Source of the DNA: Furcasterigmium furcatum
Lineage: Eukaryota; Ascomycota; Sordariomycetes; Glomerellales; Plectosphaerellaceae
Assembly (NCBI GenBank): GCA_001599815.1
Contig: BCIA01000003.1
Span: forward strand, 620,001 to 684,000
Direction of reading: 5' to 3'
Length of the DNA stretch: 64,000 nucleotides
In this document: positions 11,894-23,791 of the stretch, piece by piece
Layout: the number at the start of each line of letters is the position of its first letter
How positions within the stretch are numbered: the first letter of the stretch is position 1
The notes under the pieces: model-generated
The model's input: only the letters and a program-made list of their open reading frames with translations
Databases searched by the model: none
Told to the model about the DNA's origin: nothing
Program-made: the position numbers and the translations under genes

Positions 11894-12678
11894 ATGGTCA
11901 AGAAGAGAAAGAACAAGTACGAACTCCTCCTCCAGCCGAACACACCACGTCGTGGTCCTCGATCGTCGCTGTTGTCGCCGTCATCGACGTTGTCGCCCGC
12001 GCTCTCGCTCGATCCCGGGATTCAACGTCGCGTCGATGCTGGACGAACACCCCGACCCTCGATCCATTGACCGGCAACCTCTCTCCATGAGAACCCCCGT
12101 GCTGACCATCTCCCAGCGGCCGCAACAAGAAGGGCCGCGGCCACGTCAAGCCCATCCGCTGCAGCAACTGCTCGCGCTGCACGCCCAAGGACAAGGCCAT
12201 CAAGAGGTTCACCATCCGCAACATGGTCGAGTCTGCCGCTATTCGTGCGTTCTCTTTCCTTCGGCTACCGCGCCCCAGTTCAATTCACTCCAGAACCCCC
12301 CGCTAACCCCTCGCAGGTGACATCTCCGATGCCTCGGTCTTCGCCGAGTACACGGTTCCCAAGATGTACCTGAAGCTGCAGTACTGCGTCTCTTGCGCCA
12401 TTCACGGCAAGATTGTCCGGTACGTTCGTCGCGGGGAGCGACGACTACGCGCCATCGGTGCGCGTATGCGTTTCAGATGAACCTTGGTCGTTCCTTTACA
12501 CGCGCTCCCTTCCCCCTTGCCCCCCATCCTCGTAAGTCAGAACGTCCGTCCCGCTGACACCCCTCCGCGTAGTGTCCGCTCCGTCGTCGGCCGCCGCAAC
12601 CGTGCTCCCCCTCCTCGCGTCCGCTACAACAAGGACGGCAAGAAGATCGTCCCCACCGCTGCCCCTAAGACCGCGTAA
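11894..12678 (+). CDS. rps26: 40S ribosomal protein S26 (eS26)
   Basis: Four exons (11894-11916, 12117-12244, 12317-12419, 12573-12678) give 119 aa, the normal length. MVKKRKNNGRNKKGRG at the N-terminus, CSNCSRC and YCVSCAIH zinc ligands, and the RVRSVVGRRNR segment are diagnostic. The first exon is only 23 nt and is followed by a 200-nt intron, a pattern common in fungal ribosomal protein genes. eS26 sits at the mRNA exit channel of the small subunit. Confidence 0.98.
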
Positions 12679-12995
12679 GCGGGAAAGGGTGTGCTCTTCG
12701 GCAAGGATGGGTTTTCGGATGAAATTCGGGTCACGCAGCGGATGAATAAAAAAGATAGCATCAGGCAAAAAGTCTTTTTTTCGGTTTCCTTTTCGGGGAG
12801 GGCTATGAATCATGGCATATCATCATGGCATGGCAGGAACGGGGGAAATAACCGGTGTTTACTGGGAAGATTGAGCCCGTAGCTCTCGTCAACAAGTGAC
12901 ATTCCAATGAGACGATTGCCTGGTGTACCCCCATGTGACGGAACACGCTGTGAGATGTGCCGCGGCGCTGGTGCTGTGGTCTCTTGGTTGAGTGT
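12679..12995. other. Intergenic between converging genes
   Basis: 3' regions of S26 and of the leftward secreted-protein gene. A run of T (12776-12782) follows A-rich sequence, consistent with polyadenylation signals. No gene. Confidence 0.5.
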
Positions 12996-15282
12996 CTACC
13001 AGATGATGTCGCCCCCCGAGGTCTTCGCGTCCACGTCCTCGCCGCCGATCCAGAGCTCGACGGTTCTCCTGGCACGGCCCCTCCCCAGCTTCGGGGGCGA
13101 GTGGCACTCCGTCCCGTTGACGCAGATATTGAACCCGCAGCAGCTATCCAGCAGGCAGACGCTCCCCTCGGCACAGGGGTTCTGCGCGTTGCAGGCCGGG
13201 TAGTCTCTGCACAGCGCGCTCCTGAATGCCACGCCCGTTCCCTCCCCGTAGCCTCCGCCTCCCGTCATCGTACCGCAGATGCAGTCGCTGGACGACACTC
13301 TTGTCTCTCGGCCATAGTAGACCCCCCGTTCGTCCCTGATACAGGTGCCGGGGTTGGGACAGCAGGCGAGCTGCTCTGGGTCCGTCGCGTTGAGCGTGTA
13401 CTCCTTGGTCCCGTTTGGAGCAGCCGTGAGGGTGTCGAGGACCAGTGGTGGCGAGTGAGGATAGATGGGCTCCCCATTGCTCATCCGCGAAGTGATCGTC
13501 AGGTTCTGCGGCGGCGAGGCAGATTGCAGTGGCCGGCACGCCGCGTTCCTGATGTCTCGAGACTCCTCGAAGCCACCAAACAGATCCTTCAAGCCTGACT
13601 GTCCCATGGTATTCGAGGCGAGGTGCTCCGTCGTCCTGCGCCAGAGGCCGAGGAACGAGTCCAGGGTGCTCGAAAGCCTGACGATCTCCCAGGCAGTGAG
13701 ATCGAGTCCTGCGTCGATGAACGGCTGGAAGATGGCCGTCTTCGCCAGGACGTCCCGCGTCAGCTCGTTCAGGAGGAGCGTCCAGACCTCCCCGAGGCTC
13801 GGGCACAGGCCTCGCAGGCTCCCTCGCGTCAGGCGGTCGATGAGCAGCTGGACGGAGGCTTCGCATCGCGTCTGCCCTGCCGTCGCTGTCGGGAAGCTGC
13901 ACGACGCGACGAATGCTCCTGGGGTGCCCGGCCAGGTCGTGCATGTTGTGTTCCCGACGGCGACGTCAAGGGGGACTTCTTGCTGGAGGCCTTTGCCGCA
14001 CTGATCCGTGATGTGGAGGATGATGAAGAAGGACTGCACCGAGAACAGCCGCCGCGCCGTGATTACTGTCCCACCGGTTGAGTCCGGGTTCGTAAAGTTC
14101 GAGGTGGAATTATTCCAGCCCGTTCGACCGCAACCCGTGTTCGTCAGCTTGTTGATTTGCTCGAAGAAGTCGTCGATCATGACGGAAACCGACACGCCGC
14201 AGTCTCGAGTTGCGAAGTGAATCCCCTGGCTGTCGATCATGATGGTGAGGCCAGACTCGGTTGTGAGGGCGAACCGCTGCGGGTTGGAGGCGTCCACGAT
14301 GAACGAAGTCTCGTTTGCGTCGACTACTCGCACGTACTTTACTTGGTTCCCTGCCTGGTCGAAGAAGAGGGAGTCGATGTAAGGCGGACTTCGGGTCGTC
14401 ATGTTGAGCGGCGACTCTTGCAGCTCGGCCAGAGTTGTTGGCAAAGTGTAGCAGCTCTCGCCGTCACGCTCTCCTATGACAGATATTCCGGTGAAGAGGC
14501 TGTCAAAACCTCGGGTTGTCGGGGTTGGATTGACGGGGCGGGATGTTGTTTCGGGGGCAATGGATGATAAGTTTGCAAAGGAGCTGCTCCAGACAACACT
14601 CGACGTTGAAGGAGCATCCAACGTGTAGCTTGAGGTAATGGCAGGGCTTTGCGTGGTGGAGGACGTCTTATCTCTGCCTGGTCTTCCAGCATTCTGTCTG
14701 GTTGACGTGCTGACGCCCTCATCAAGTGTCGATGAGCTGTTCGATATCTGGCTGCTGATGGATACTGAGCCACGAGGAAATGCGGTTGAGTTGAGGGTTC
14801 CGGGCTGGGCGCTCTGGCGGGTACTGAATTCGCATATCCACGTAGGTGTTCTCGAACTATCTTCTGTGTGTTCTCCCGTGGTCTTGGACTGAGTGGTCGT
14901 CGCGTAGCTCTCAGACTCTGAGCTCGTCGAAGTATCAGTCGCAGTCGAGGAGGTTTCGGTGAGAGTCTCCAGAAGACAAGAGCACTTCGTATGTCAGTCA
15001 GCAAGCTCCTATGGAGCCATGATCCATCTGATTATGGCATGAACCTCCCCTCAAGTCAGAAAAGAGTCAACATACAGCAGAAGATATCGAGTCTGGCGCA
15101 TAAGTGGCAACCTCCGCAGGCAGCGAGAGCGTCGCAGTCGGATCTGGTGACAGCAGGAGGACGCAGTAGGGAATGCCGCCATGGCGCTCCAGGCCTCGGA
15201 TGAGATTGTCGGGGGAGCAGTTGCCGGACACCCGCAAAGCGATGGCCGTCAAGTAAACAACGAGAGAGGGCAGGATATACAT
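12996..15282 (-). CDS. Predicted secreted Ser/Thr-rich protein with Cys-rich C-terminus, family unknown
   Basis: Two exons (15282-15076, 14966-12996) join in frame to 725 aa. The start is the Met of MYILPSL, which opens a clear signal peptide (about residues 1-21). A short N-terminal module with a C...C pair follows, then a Ser/Thr-rich, probably O-glycosylated stretch (about 70-200). A central region of unknown fold has many N-glycosylation sequons. The last 130 residues are cysteine-dense (ACCPNPGTC, DCICG, CNAQNPC, LLDSCCGFNIC). No catalytic signature is visible. The architecture suits a cell-wall-associated or extracellular protein. I do not recognise it, and a GPI anchor is not obvious because the C-terminus is not hydrophobic. 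Confidence 0.75.
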
Positions 15283-16135
15283 CTTCAGATGGCCTCCTGG
15301 TGAGATTGGAAAGCTCAATGGTCCGCCGTGGCACAAAAAGAGTACAAGTGAGATGTGACCAGGGAAGAGACACAAGGACAGAAAGACTCAGAGCGCTTCA
15401 TTGAGCTATATCTATATGGTAGCCAGACTCACATGAAAGACGTCGCCATCGGCTCGACACGAGATGTCTTCCTCTGCATGTCTTGTTCGAGTCAACTTCA
15501 GCCTCAGTTACAGGACCTCGCTCCGAAGATCCCTAGACATTGGATCATTGCTATATTTGGCATGTGTTTACTCTCAGCTGAAGTTGTTGACTCCTCCTCG
15601 AGACGGGCCGAACCGCTTCGGCAAAGATCGAGTCCAACCAGCTGATCTTCGACTTGTCGTCCTCAGAAGGCTCGATATTCCAAGATGGCAACACAGAGCG
15701 CCTCAGCTCACTCGCCTGAAGCTGAACCTCCCATCTCGACGTCGACGTTCACCTTGTACACCACACCCAGAACCCCCATGCGGCCTCCCGAGACTATTAC
15801 TCCTGTACCCCAGACAAGCCACCACCTCCGATCAGGCAGGCTCACCGTCCACGGCGACCCCCGTGCAACCTCATCACGCTTCTGGCACGTTGCCATTCGC
15901 TGCATGGCACTTGTGGAGATGACATTGAGACCTCAGGCACGTCTGAGCAGAAACACACAAAACTCCATTTCCGAGGTATAGTTCATTACATCTCCCCCGC
16001 TCCCGAGCCCGGTGCCGGTCCCCGCCGATCCTTCCTCATGCAGTCGTTATCCATGTACACGCACAAAGCCGTAACAGTGCCTCCCACTATGTCCAATACA
16101 TCATCATCTCCGCCTAGCCCCCGGGGCCGGGATCA
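15283..16135. other. Intergenic
   Basis: Upstream region of the secreted Cys-rich protein gene and 3' region of SMC4. Small frames at 15355-15981 show no family resemblance and no splice-supported continuity. Nothing else recognised. Confidence 0.5.
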
Positions 16136-19100
16136 CTACCGCAGGTTCAGCTGCGTCGTGTGCCCGAACCCCTGCACCTGCTGCTGCTGCGGCGGCGGCC
16201 TCCTGCCGTGGATGTAGTCCTGGTTCTCGATCGTCACACTCTTGGTCATGTGGTTGACCTTGTAGACGCCGACGAGGCGCGCCGCGAGCTCGAACATGTT
16301 GTTCCGGAGCGAGATGACGATGAACTGGGCGTTCTTCGTGCGCTCCTTGATGTAGTTGGCGACGATCGACACCTGTGGGACGCTGTTAGCTTTCTTATGA
16401 TTATTGATTCCGCAGGGTGTGTACTCACGTTTCTGAAGTCCAGCGCGGCGTCGATCTCGTCCATGACGTACAGCGGCGTCGGCTTGTAGTGGTGCAGCGC
16501 GAACACGAGCGCCAGGCTGCTGAGCGTCTTCTCGCCACCAGACAGGTTGCTGATGTTCTTCCACGACTTCTTCGGGGGCATGACGCTGAACAGGATGCCC
16601 TCGCTGAAGGGGTCGAGGGAGTCGACGAGCTCGAGCTCGGCGTTGCCGCCCATGGTGATCATCTGGTACATCTCCTTGAGACGGAGGGAGATGGTGCTGA
16701 AGCCCTCCATGAAGCCCTCGAGACGCAGGCGGCGGAGCTCGTCGAGGCGCTTCTTGGCGGCGTCGCGCGCGCCCACGGCAGAGGTGAGGTCCGAGGAGCG
16801 AGCGGCGTGCTCCTCGACGCGGCGGCGGTACTCGGCCAGGACGCCAAGATCGACGTTCACATCCTGCGTCTTCTTCTCGAGCGCCTCAATCTCGGCCTCG
16901 AGCTTCGACCTGCTCATGCCGGCGAGCTCGTCTGGCGTGTAACTCGGCAGAGTCTGGGGCTGACGGACGGGCGCGGTGGGATCGACTGGTTGCACCGTCC
17001 TGTCCTCTGATCCGGATTCGTCTGGGTCGCTGGTCTCGGCACTCTCATCCGTGGTCTCACTGTCCTCCCCTGACTCACCCTCAGCAGGGGCCTGGCGAGG
17101 AGTGGCCGGAGTAGCTGGGGCAGTCTGAGAAGGAGCAGGCGCGCCAATGAGGTCCTCGACGTTCTGGAGCACCAGCTTGGAGAGTTTCTTGTCCCAGTTG
17201 TGCAGTCGCCTCTGGTTCTCGACGAGCTGCTTCTGGTTCTCCTCGAGCTTGTTCTTCATCTCGATCTCGACGGCACGCGTTTCGTTGAGCTCGGCGGTCT
17301 TCTCGTCAAGCTCGGCCTTGACCGAGGCGAGCTCCTTCTTCTTGCCTGCCAAAGCTTCCTTGGCCTCCTCGACGCGGGCCTTCAGAGACTCCGCCTTCTC
17401 ATCCTGGTTCTCGATCTCGCCGTTGAGCTTCTCGAGATCGCGAGCCGTGGCCTCGATCTCCCTGGTTGCCTTGGCGTGGTCCTTTTCAAGCTTGACCTTT
17501 TGCTTCTCCGCCTTGGCCTTCTTGACCTCGGCGTTGGAGGTCTCTTCGTGCTGCGAGGCGAGTTCCTCCTTGAGGGCGTCGACGTTGGCGCGCTGGATGC
17601 GGAGCTTCTCACCGCCGGCTTCCATGATCTTGTCCTGAAGAGCCTTGATCTCTTCCTCAACGCCGGCCGTCTCGCTGTGAAGCTTCTCGACGTCCTTGTT
17701 GAGCTTGACGACCTCCTTCTGCAGAGAGGCGACGCGGATGTCGTCAGACTCGGAGGGTTGGTGCTCCTTACCGATTTCCTTGACGCGTCGCTGAGCGTCG
17801 GCGAGGTTCTTGGCTGCGCTGTCAATCTCGAGCTGGATCTTCTGCATCTTCGTATCCAGCTTGGGGATCTCAACGTTGAGCTCCTTGAGGCGGTTCTCAC
17901 GCTCCCTCTGGTAGTCTTGCCACTGCTGGAACTTCTGCTCCAGAGCCTCCAGGTCCGTCTCGAGTTTCGTGACCAGCTCCTTGCTCGTGCCGGAGGCGAT
18001 CTTGGAAGACATGAGTCCCTTCTTCACGGTGTTGCCTCCACCGGACATGGTACCGGACTTGTCGATGAGCTCGCCATCGAGCGTGACAACCCGCCACCTC
18101 TTGGCGCCGTACGCAATCCTGTTGGCCTGTTGAAGATCCTTTGCGACCAGGGTGTCTTGAAGTGCATGATAAAAGGCAGGGCGGAACCTGTCCTCCTTGG
18201 CCTTGACCAAGTCGAACAGGCGAGGGGCGTTCTCGGGGGTGTCAATGGGCTGCAGGTCGCGAGCCCTCAGCTTGTCCAAGCAGATGAAGTTGCCTCGGCC
18301 CATGTTGGTCTTGCGCAGATACTCGATGCACTGCTGGCCTGCCTCGACAGTGTCGGTGACAAAGTTGTCGAGCTGAGGGCACGCGGTCGAGATGGCGACA
18401 TCGTACTGCTGGTCGATGGCGCCGAGGTTGCCCAGTCGTCCGTGGAAGCCGTCGATACGGCCAGACTCCTTCATGCGCATGAGAGCCGTCAGGACCTGGC
18501 CCTGGGATTGCGTCTGCGACAGGCTGGACCTGGCCTCGTCGGCCTTTTGTCTGGCGTTGGAGACCTTCTGGCGAATCCTGGGCTCGTCTCGGGCAAGCTC
18601 CTCCAGCTCTGTGCCGAGTTCTTGCGCCTCCTTCTCCAGAGTGGCCTTCTGCGCCTCGCAATCTTGCAGTTCCTGGAGCTTGGCCTCGCGGCCCTCCTCG
18701 ATGGAAGCAATCTTGGTCTTCATCTCGGCGATGGCGACCTCACCAGCGCTGGCCTTCTCCTGGAGAATGGACATCTCGCTTTCAGCAACGGCGATGGCCG
18801 ACTGCTTCTGGTTGATCTTCTCAAGCCATGGCTCGAGAGACTTTTGCTTGACGGCTATCTCGTCCGAGAACTTCTGCGTCTTGCCCTTCAGGCTGTCGCG
18901 AATGTTGACGAGTTCCGCTTCCTCCTCTTCGATCCTGGTTTCCAGGGAGGTGACCTCGCCGGCGCGCGTCTCGATCTCCTCGGCGCAGTCGGCGATGGTC
19001 TGCTCGGCCTCGGCGGCCGACTTGTCGCAGTTGTCCACGGTCTTCTGGTGCTTCTTCTGCTTGTCGGTCAAGAACTTGCGCTTCTCGTCAAACTTGACGC

Positions 19101-20716
19101 GCTCCTGCTCGAACTTGGACATCTCCTTGATCAGGCCCTGAGCAGCCTTGTCTTGGGCGTCGAAGTCCTTGCTGCCCTGCGTGTAGTTCTTCTGGAGTTC
19201 CTTGATGACCTTCTCGCTGCCGTCGTGCTTCTCCATCTCGGCATCGAGTTCGGCTTGCAACTGGTTGGTGGCCTCCTCGGTCGCCGCGACGTTGTCCTTG
19301 CACTGGCTGATGAAGAGCTGATAGAGCGCGGACTGCTTGATGGCCAGCTCGTTCTCGTCGTGGATGAAGGCCAGCGCCTTGTCCTTCTTGTCCTCGAGGC
19401 TCTGCTTCTCCTTCTCCACGTGCTGAACACGGCCGCTCTTCTCCATGCAGGTGTCGTTGAGAGTCTCGACCTCGGCCGCGGTCTCCTCGATGGGCGTTTT
19501 GTACCTGGAGGTGCCGATAATGTCCTCGAGGTACTCGAGAAGGCCGTCGTCGTGCTCGTTCGCGGCCTTGGGCTTCATCTGCGCGATAGATTCGACCTCG
19601 CCCTGGAGAATAAGGAAACGCTTGTGGTCGAGATCGATCCCGCGGTCTCGGAGAAGGGTGGTGACGGTGGTGAAGTTGGACAGCTTGGCGTCGATGTAGT
19701 ACTGGCTCGAGTTGTTCTTGAAGGCCTTGCGCGAGATGATGAGCTGCGAGTTGGGAATGTCGACAGGTCCGCCACCGGGCTTCTTCTGGTTAGCACGTAT
19801 TTTCCGGCGTGTTTGGGGACGGACGTACCTGGTCAATGACTTCCTTGAAGTGCACGGCGACCTCGCAGTAGTCGAGATCCGGATGCTGGGCCGAGTTGTG
19901 AATCAGGGCGGAAAGCTTGCCCTGACGCATCTTGCTGGCACGGAAACCGAAGACGAACAGCAACGAGTCAATGACGTTCGACTTGCCGGAGCCGTTGGGG
20001 CCAACGACCGAGGAGAAGGAGGAGTGGAAAGGTCCGACCTCCTGGCGCCCAGCGTAACTCTTGAAGTTCGTCAAGATAAGATATGTGATGACAAGACGCG
20101 GCTTGGGCCCGGTGTCCTCGACCACGGGCACCGTCATGGTCCGCGACTTGAGCACGATGTCCATGGGCTTCTCGAGGATCGTGTCCATGGCGCGAATCGG
20201 CTTGATGGTTGCCTGCGTGTCGTCCACGATGGTAGACTGCTCGTTGACGCTGGATGCCGTAATATCCGCGAGAGGCGCGGAGTGCACCTTGGAGGATTCG
20301 GGCGACGCGGAAGGCTTTGGTGTCAGCAGCGAAGCGTCCAGGTCAGGGGTTTCCGCCTTCGGGGGCTGAGGCGCGACGCTTCTCCGGGGCTTCCTGGCAA
20401 CGGTCTTCTTCTCCGGCGCGTCCTCTATGATGGTATTTGATGTCTGGTCGGCGTCGAAAATCTCGCTGGGCTCGATTGACGCGGTCGATAGGCTCTTCTT
20501 GGGTCTGCCCCGCGGGCGCGGTGTGGATGGTGCTTCTGATGATGTCGCGATGCTCTTTCGGCTGCGTGTCTGGCGGCGCGGGCTGGGAGCCGCCTCGGGT
20601 GCGTAGTCTTCCTCCTCCTCCTGCATCTTCGTCGTGTTTGAGATCTCGTCCTCGTCGGAAGAGTCTACAATGGCGGCCTGTCGCCGCGTGCGACGCGGTC
20701 TTCCGGCTGTGGACAT
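16136..20716 (-). CDS. smc4: Structural maintenance of chromosomes protein 4, condensin ATPase
   Basis: Three exons (20716-19829, 19785-16429, 16372-16136) give 1493 aa. After a 200-residue charged, low-complexity N-terminus come the head (Walker A GPNGSGKS at 239-246), the first long coiled coil, a hinge (from GRIDGFHGRLGNLG to SGTMSGGGNT), the second coiled coil, and the C-terminal head with the ABC signature LSGGEK and Walker B LYVMDEIDAALD. An acidic Ser/Thr insertion (GESGEDSETTDESAETS) interrupts the second arm and could be phosphorylated. SMC4 pairs with SMC2 in condensin for mitotic chromosome compaction. The first intron is only 43 nt. I chose MSTAGRPRR as start over an in-frame Met 13 codons upstream. 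Confidence 0.97.
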
Positions 20717-22474
20717 GTTGCGCGTTTCGCTCTGCCGAGCTCCGTACGGAAACAAGAGTGTCTATCGGAGAAAATGGGAGAAAATGCCGCTGGACAGAGA
20801 AGGCGGCGTCAAGAAATGGCAACGTGCTGCTGGAGTGTTGTCGAGTTGGTTGTTGGTGTGTTCCCCCACCTCGAGATGGTGATTGTTTGATTTCCGCCAA
20901 ATTGGGTATGTAAACAAACGCCACAATGCGGGCGGGCTGAGCCACATCCCAACCGGCAGCTGCCACCTGCTGGCAAAGCTTTGACCATCCAGTGATTGTT
21001 CGTCCCCAAAGGTCGTGTCGACTTTATATTTTGTCTTGTTTTCTCCTCCATCTTCGTAGCAGCTAGAGATATGACATTTTTCTAGATCGGGGTCTAAGAG
21101 AGGATAGAGAATATTGTGTTTATGGAGAAAATGAGATAAAATACGAAAGCCAATGTAGTTGTATTGGTGTTTGAATTGACATAAGTGTTCGTTAGAATTG
21201 CCCTACAACAAGCTGATCATGATGACAATGGACTTACCACATGCTCAACAAGACGCTATCTCTATTCCATATGGTTCAGAAAGAATTACTGTAATTATTT
21301 AAGACCTCCTATACAGTCCAGTTGACGTGGTCCTTCCCAGGAGAGGCCATCTTTTCTCTGCTAGTCCATACTTCGTCGGTGATGCTCCTGAGTCCTGAGT
21401 TCTGACTACGACAACGCAGCGATATTGAATAACTGGTTAGGTGGTAGGGCCTTCGGGGCCGCTTGAATCATGTATAACTGGGAACGGGATCTCCCTTGTC
21501 TTCGCAGCCATACCCGATGTTTCCACATCGATCGAACTGGCCACGATTTGAAATGTCCCGTGAGCAAGATCCTATGATCCTAACCCTGGGAGGCCTTTCT
21601 GCGCCTTAGGTGAATATCGGGCCGTCTGCAATTCGCGATTCAGTATCGCTCTTTGGCCAATAACGACCATGTGCCGGGAGTTTAACAGTACTGGTGCTGT
21701 TGTTCCAACCCTCCCGGCTCTGTCCTCGCTCGTGGCAGGAGCACCGTCCCCTGCCGGTTCCGATGGCACTTCAAGTTATCCCCTGAAGAGAGACGGCATC
21801 GTTTCGCATCAGGTCTTCAACCGAGGCCACGCTTTTGACCCTATGACCCCCTGGGATCTTTTACATACTACAGGGAGTTCAGATCAAGTTCGGATGGCCG
21901 CGTGTATATGACATATGCTACACTACCTAAGCGTACGTAGGAACTTTGGTGATAGATAGTATGTATGCTTCCCAGTTGCGTGCGAGTAATGGAGTGGACG
22001 GTGTTGCTGTGCCACATAGGCAGACGTCGGTCGAGCCGTGAAAGACGGCACCATCGTGAGATGACTTCCAGATCCGGACGCAGAATGGAGATCACTCGGG
22101 GGGAACGGTCGGGATCTACGGCGCGGCAGATGTCATCGCGGCACCCGACGGATTGCGGCACGGAGCGGAGCTGGTCGCTCGACTGGTCAGATGCCCGAGA
22201 TGCTGCTTGGCTCCCCACGGTCGGCGCACCAAAGCCCCGGGATGTTTTGAAAGCCAAGTCGGGCATTTGTACTTGATAATAGATATTCATTGCAGCCCCC
22301 AGGCTTGGGGACGAAGAGTCCTCGGCCTCTCAAGTATAAGTAACCGTGCAAGTCAACTTTCATCCCGGGGTTTTGAGGATCATCTCACCCCATCCCCTTC
22401 CATCCCAGCACACGCCGCCAGCGCGCACACACTCTCTACCATTCTTCAAGACCTTCCACACTCAGTCAACCACC
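20717..22474. other. Long intergenic spacer
   Basis: 1.76 kb between the SMC4 start (leftward) and a small secreted protein gene (rightward). By eye 21050-21480 is much more AT-rich than the genes around it. No frame has coding character and I found no tRNA, repeat or transposon signature. Confidence 0.5.
22335..22340 (+). promoter_or_regulatory. Possible TATA box of the small secreted protein gene
   Basis: TATAAG lies 140 bp before the start codon at 22475, followed by a pyrimidine-rich leader. Position and sequence fit a fungal TATA element; there is no other evidence. Confidence 0.4.
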
Positions 22475-23294
22475 ATGCACGGGTTTAGCACTCTCGTCAC
22501 CCAAGGTCTGCTCCTTGCCCCGCTGGCTGCCCTCGCCGCGCCGTCGTCCGTGCAGCAGCAGCCCGACATGGACGCCGCCAACAGTCTCTCGCGCCGGCAG
22601 GACGAGTGGCACGGCGACGACGACGGTAACGTTATTATCCGCATGAGTGACAAGCAGGTCAACTTTGGAAATATCCGCATCGGCTACCTCACGGACCTCA
22701 TCCGGGATAGGTGCTCCGATATCTCGTGCGGCTCGAATGGCGCAGACGCCTCGCACGACATGGAGTTTGTCGACAGCAGGTGGTACCTGCTGGGCAAGAC
22801 CGTCCTCGGCCACGCCGACGGATTCTTCGTGACGACTGAGCCGGCGACCCGTGACAACCTCTTCGAGATTGCCATGAAGGCCCTGGAGGAGGTCGAGGAG
22901 ACCGAGGAGTGGTTGTGGCACGATAACCCGACTATCCACAGCGCCGAGCACGGCAAATGTAAGTCCCACAACACAAACATGACTATTTGGACAGCACAGC
23001 ACAGCACGCTGACAGCGGAATGCGCGGATAGGGATCGCCGAAGGCCAGGACAATGAGCCGAACAGGGAGCACTGGTACCCGGAGGAGCTTCATCTCTCCA
23101 TCGAGGATGGCGAGGGCGGCTCTCTGGGGAGACTGGATCTCACCTTCTCCATCGACAGCGGCGAACATGACGGGTTCTGCTCCACGCTCGGCGCCGCGGG
23201 CGGCGCTATCAATGGTCTCGTGAGCGGACTCGGCTTCGGGGGCCCCGCGCTTTCCCTGCTTAGCCTGGTCTGCCTGGCCACGGGGGGTGACTGA
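22475..23294 (+). CDS. Small secreted protein of unknown function
   Basis: Two exons (22475-22958, 23032-23294) give 248 aa. The signal peptide ends near residue 21 (ALAA/APSS). A dibasic SRRQ site at 40-41 looks like a Kex2 cleavage point, so the mature chain may start there. The middle is acidic (EEVEETEEW). The C-terminal 40 residues are Gly-rich and hydrophobic with two of the four cysteines visible in the mature chain. No known domain is recognised. Size, secretion and propeptide fit a small secreted effector-type or wall protein, but nothing in the sequence fixes a role. Confidence 0.8.
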
Positions 23295-23791
23295 TTTGAT
23301 TCGGTTGGCGGTAGGCGCCGTGAAGATGGAGGATGTATAGTACTTGTATGTATCCGGGCTCGCATCGGGCCATTATTTGGTTGTTGTGTTGGCGCGTGAC
23401 TGCCGCACTCTCGAAGAACAACATGGCCAAGGTGTCTCCCGATTTGTGCTTGATTCGCGCATAGTGAAGGCCCTGGCTAGGAGCGATTCCTGGCTGCTGC
23501 TGGTGCTGAAGCGCGCAAAGACGGTGGCCGCTGGGATGGGGCCGAGATGATGGATCGTGAGCTTCCATGAGAAGCGCGGCGGCCCAGCACAGCTCAGGGC
23601 GGAACTCGCACTAGCCTCATTTAAGCCACATTTAGTGTTGTGGCTGAAGCTGCCTGTTCTTTCAGCGCGTCGCAATGATTGATTCCCTCCTGCAACACTT
23701 CAACAAGTTCGTTTCCATGTAAAAAAACGTACCAGAAATACCACTGGACAATTACCGACAGCGGCGCGAATCGCCTCTCCACCTCCCCGCC
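23295..23791. other. Intergenic
   Basis: 3' region of the small secreted protein gene and 5' region of the ELYS gene. An upstream ATG at 23675 opens a short frame that stops after 15 codons, a possible uORF. No gene. Confidence 0.45.

Noticed and set aside
17200..19839. An 879-codon open frame on the + strand
   Set aside because: It is the exact antisense of SMC4. Long mirror frames arise from GC-rich third positions, and its Leu/Gly/Val-rich product has no domain.
21050..21480. A possible transposon remnant in the AT-rich spacer
   Set aside because: No terminal repeats, target-site duplication or transposase-like frame could be seen.
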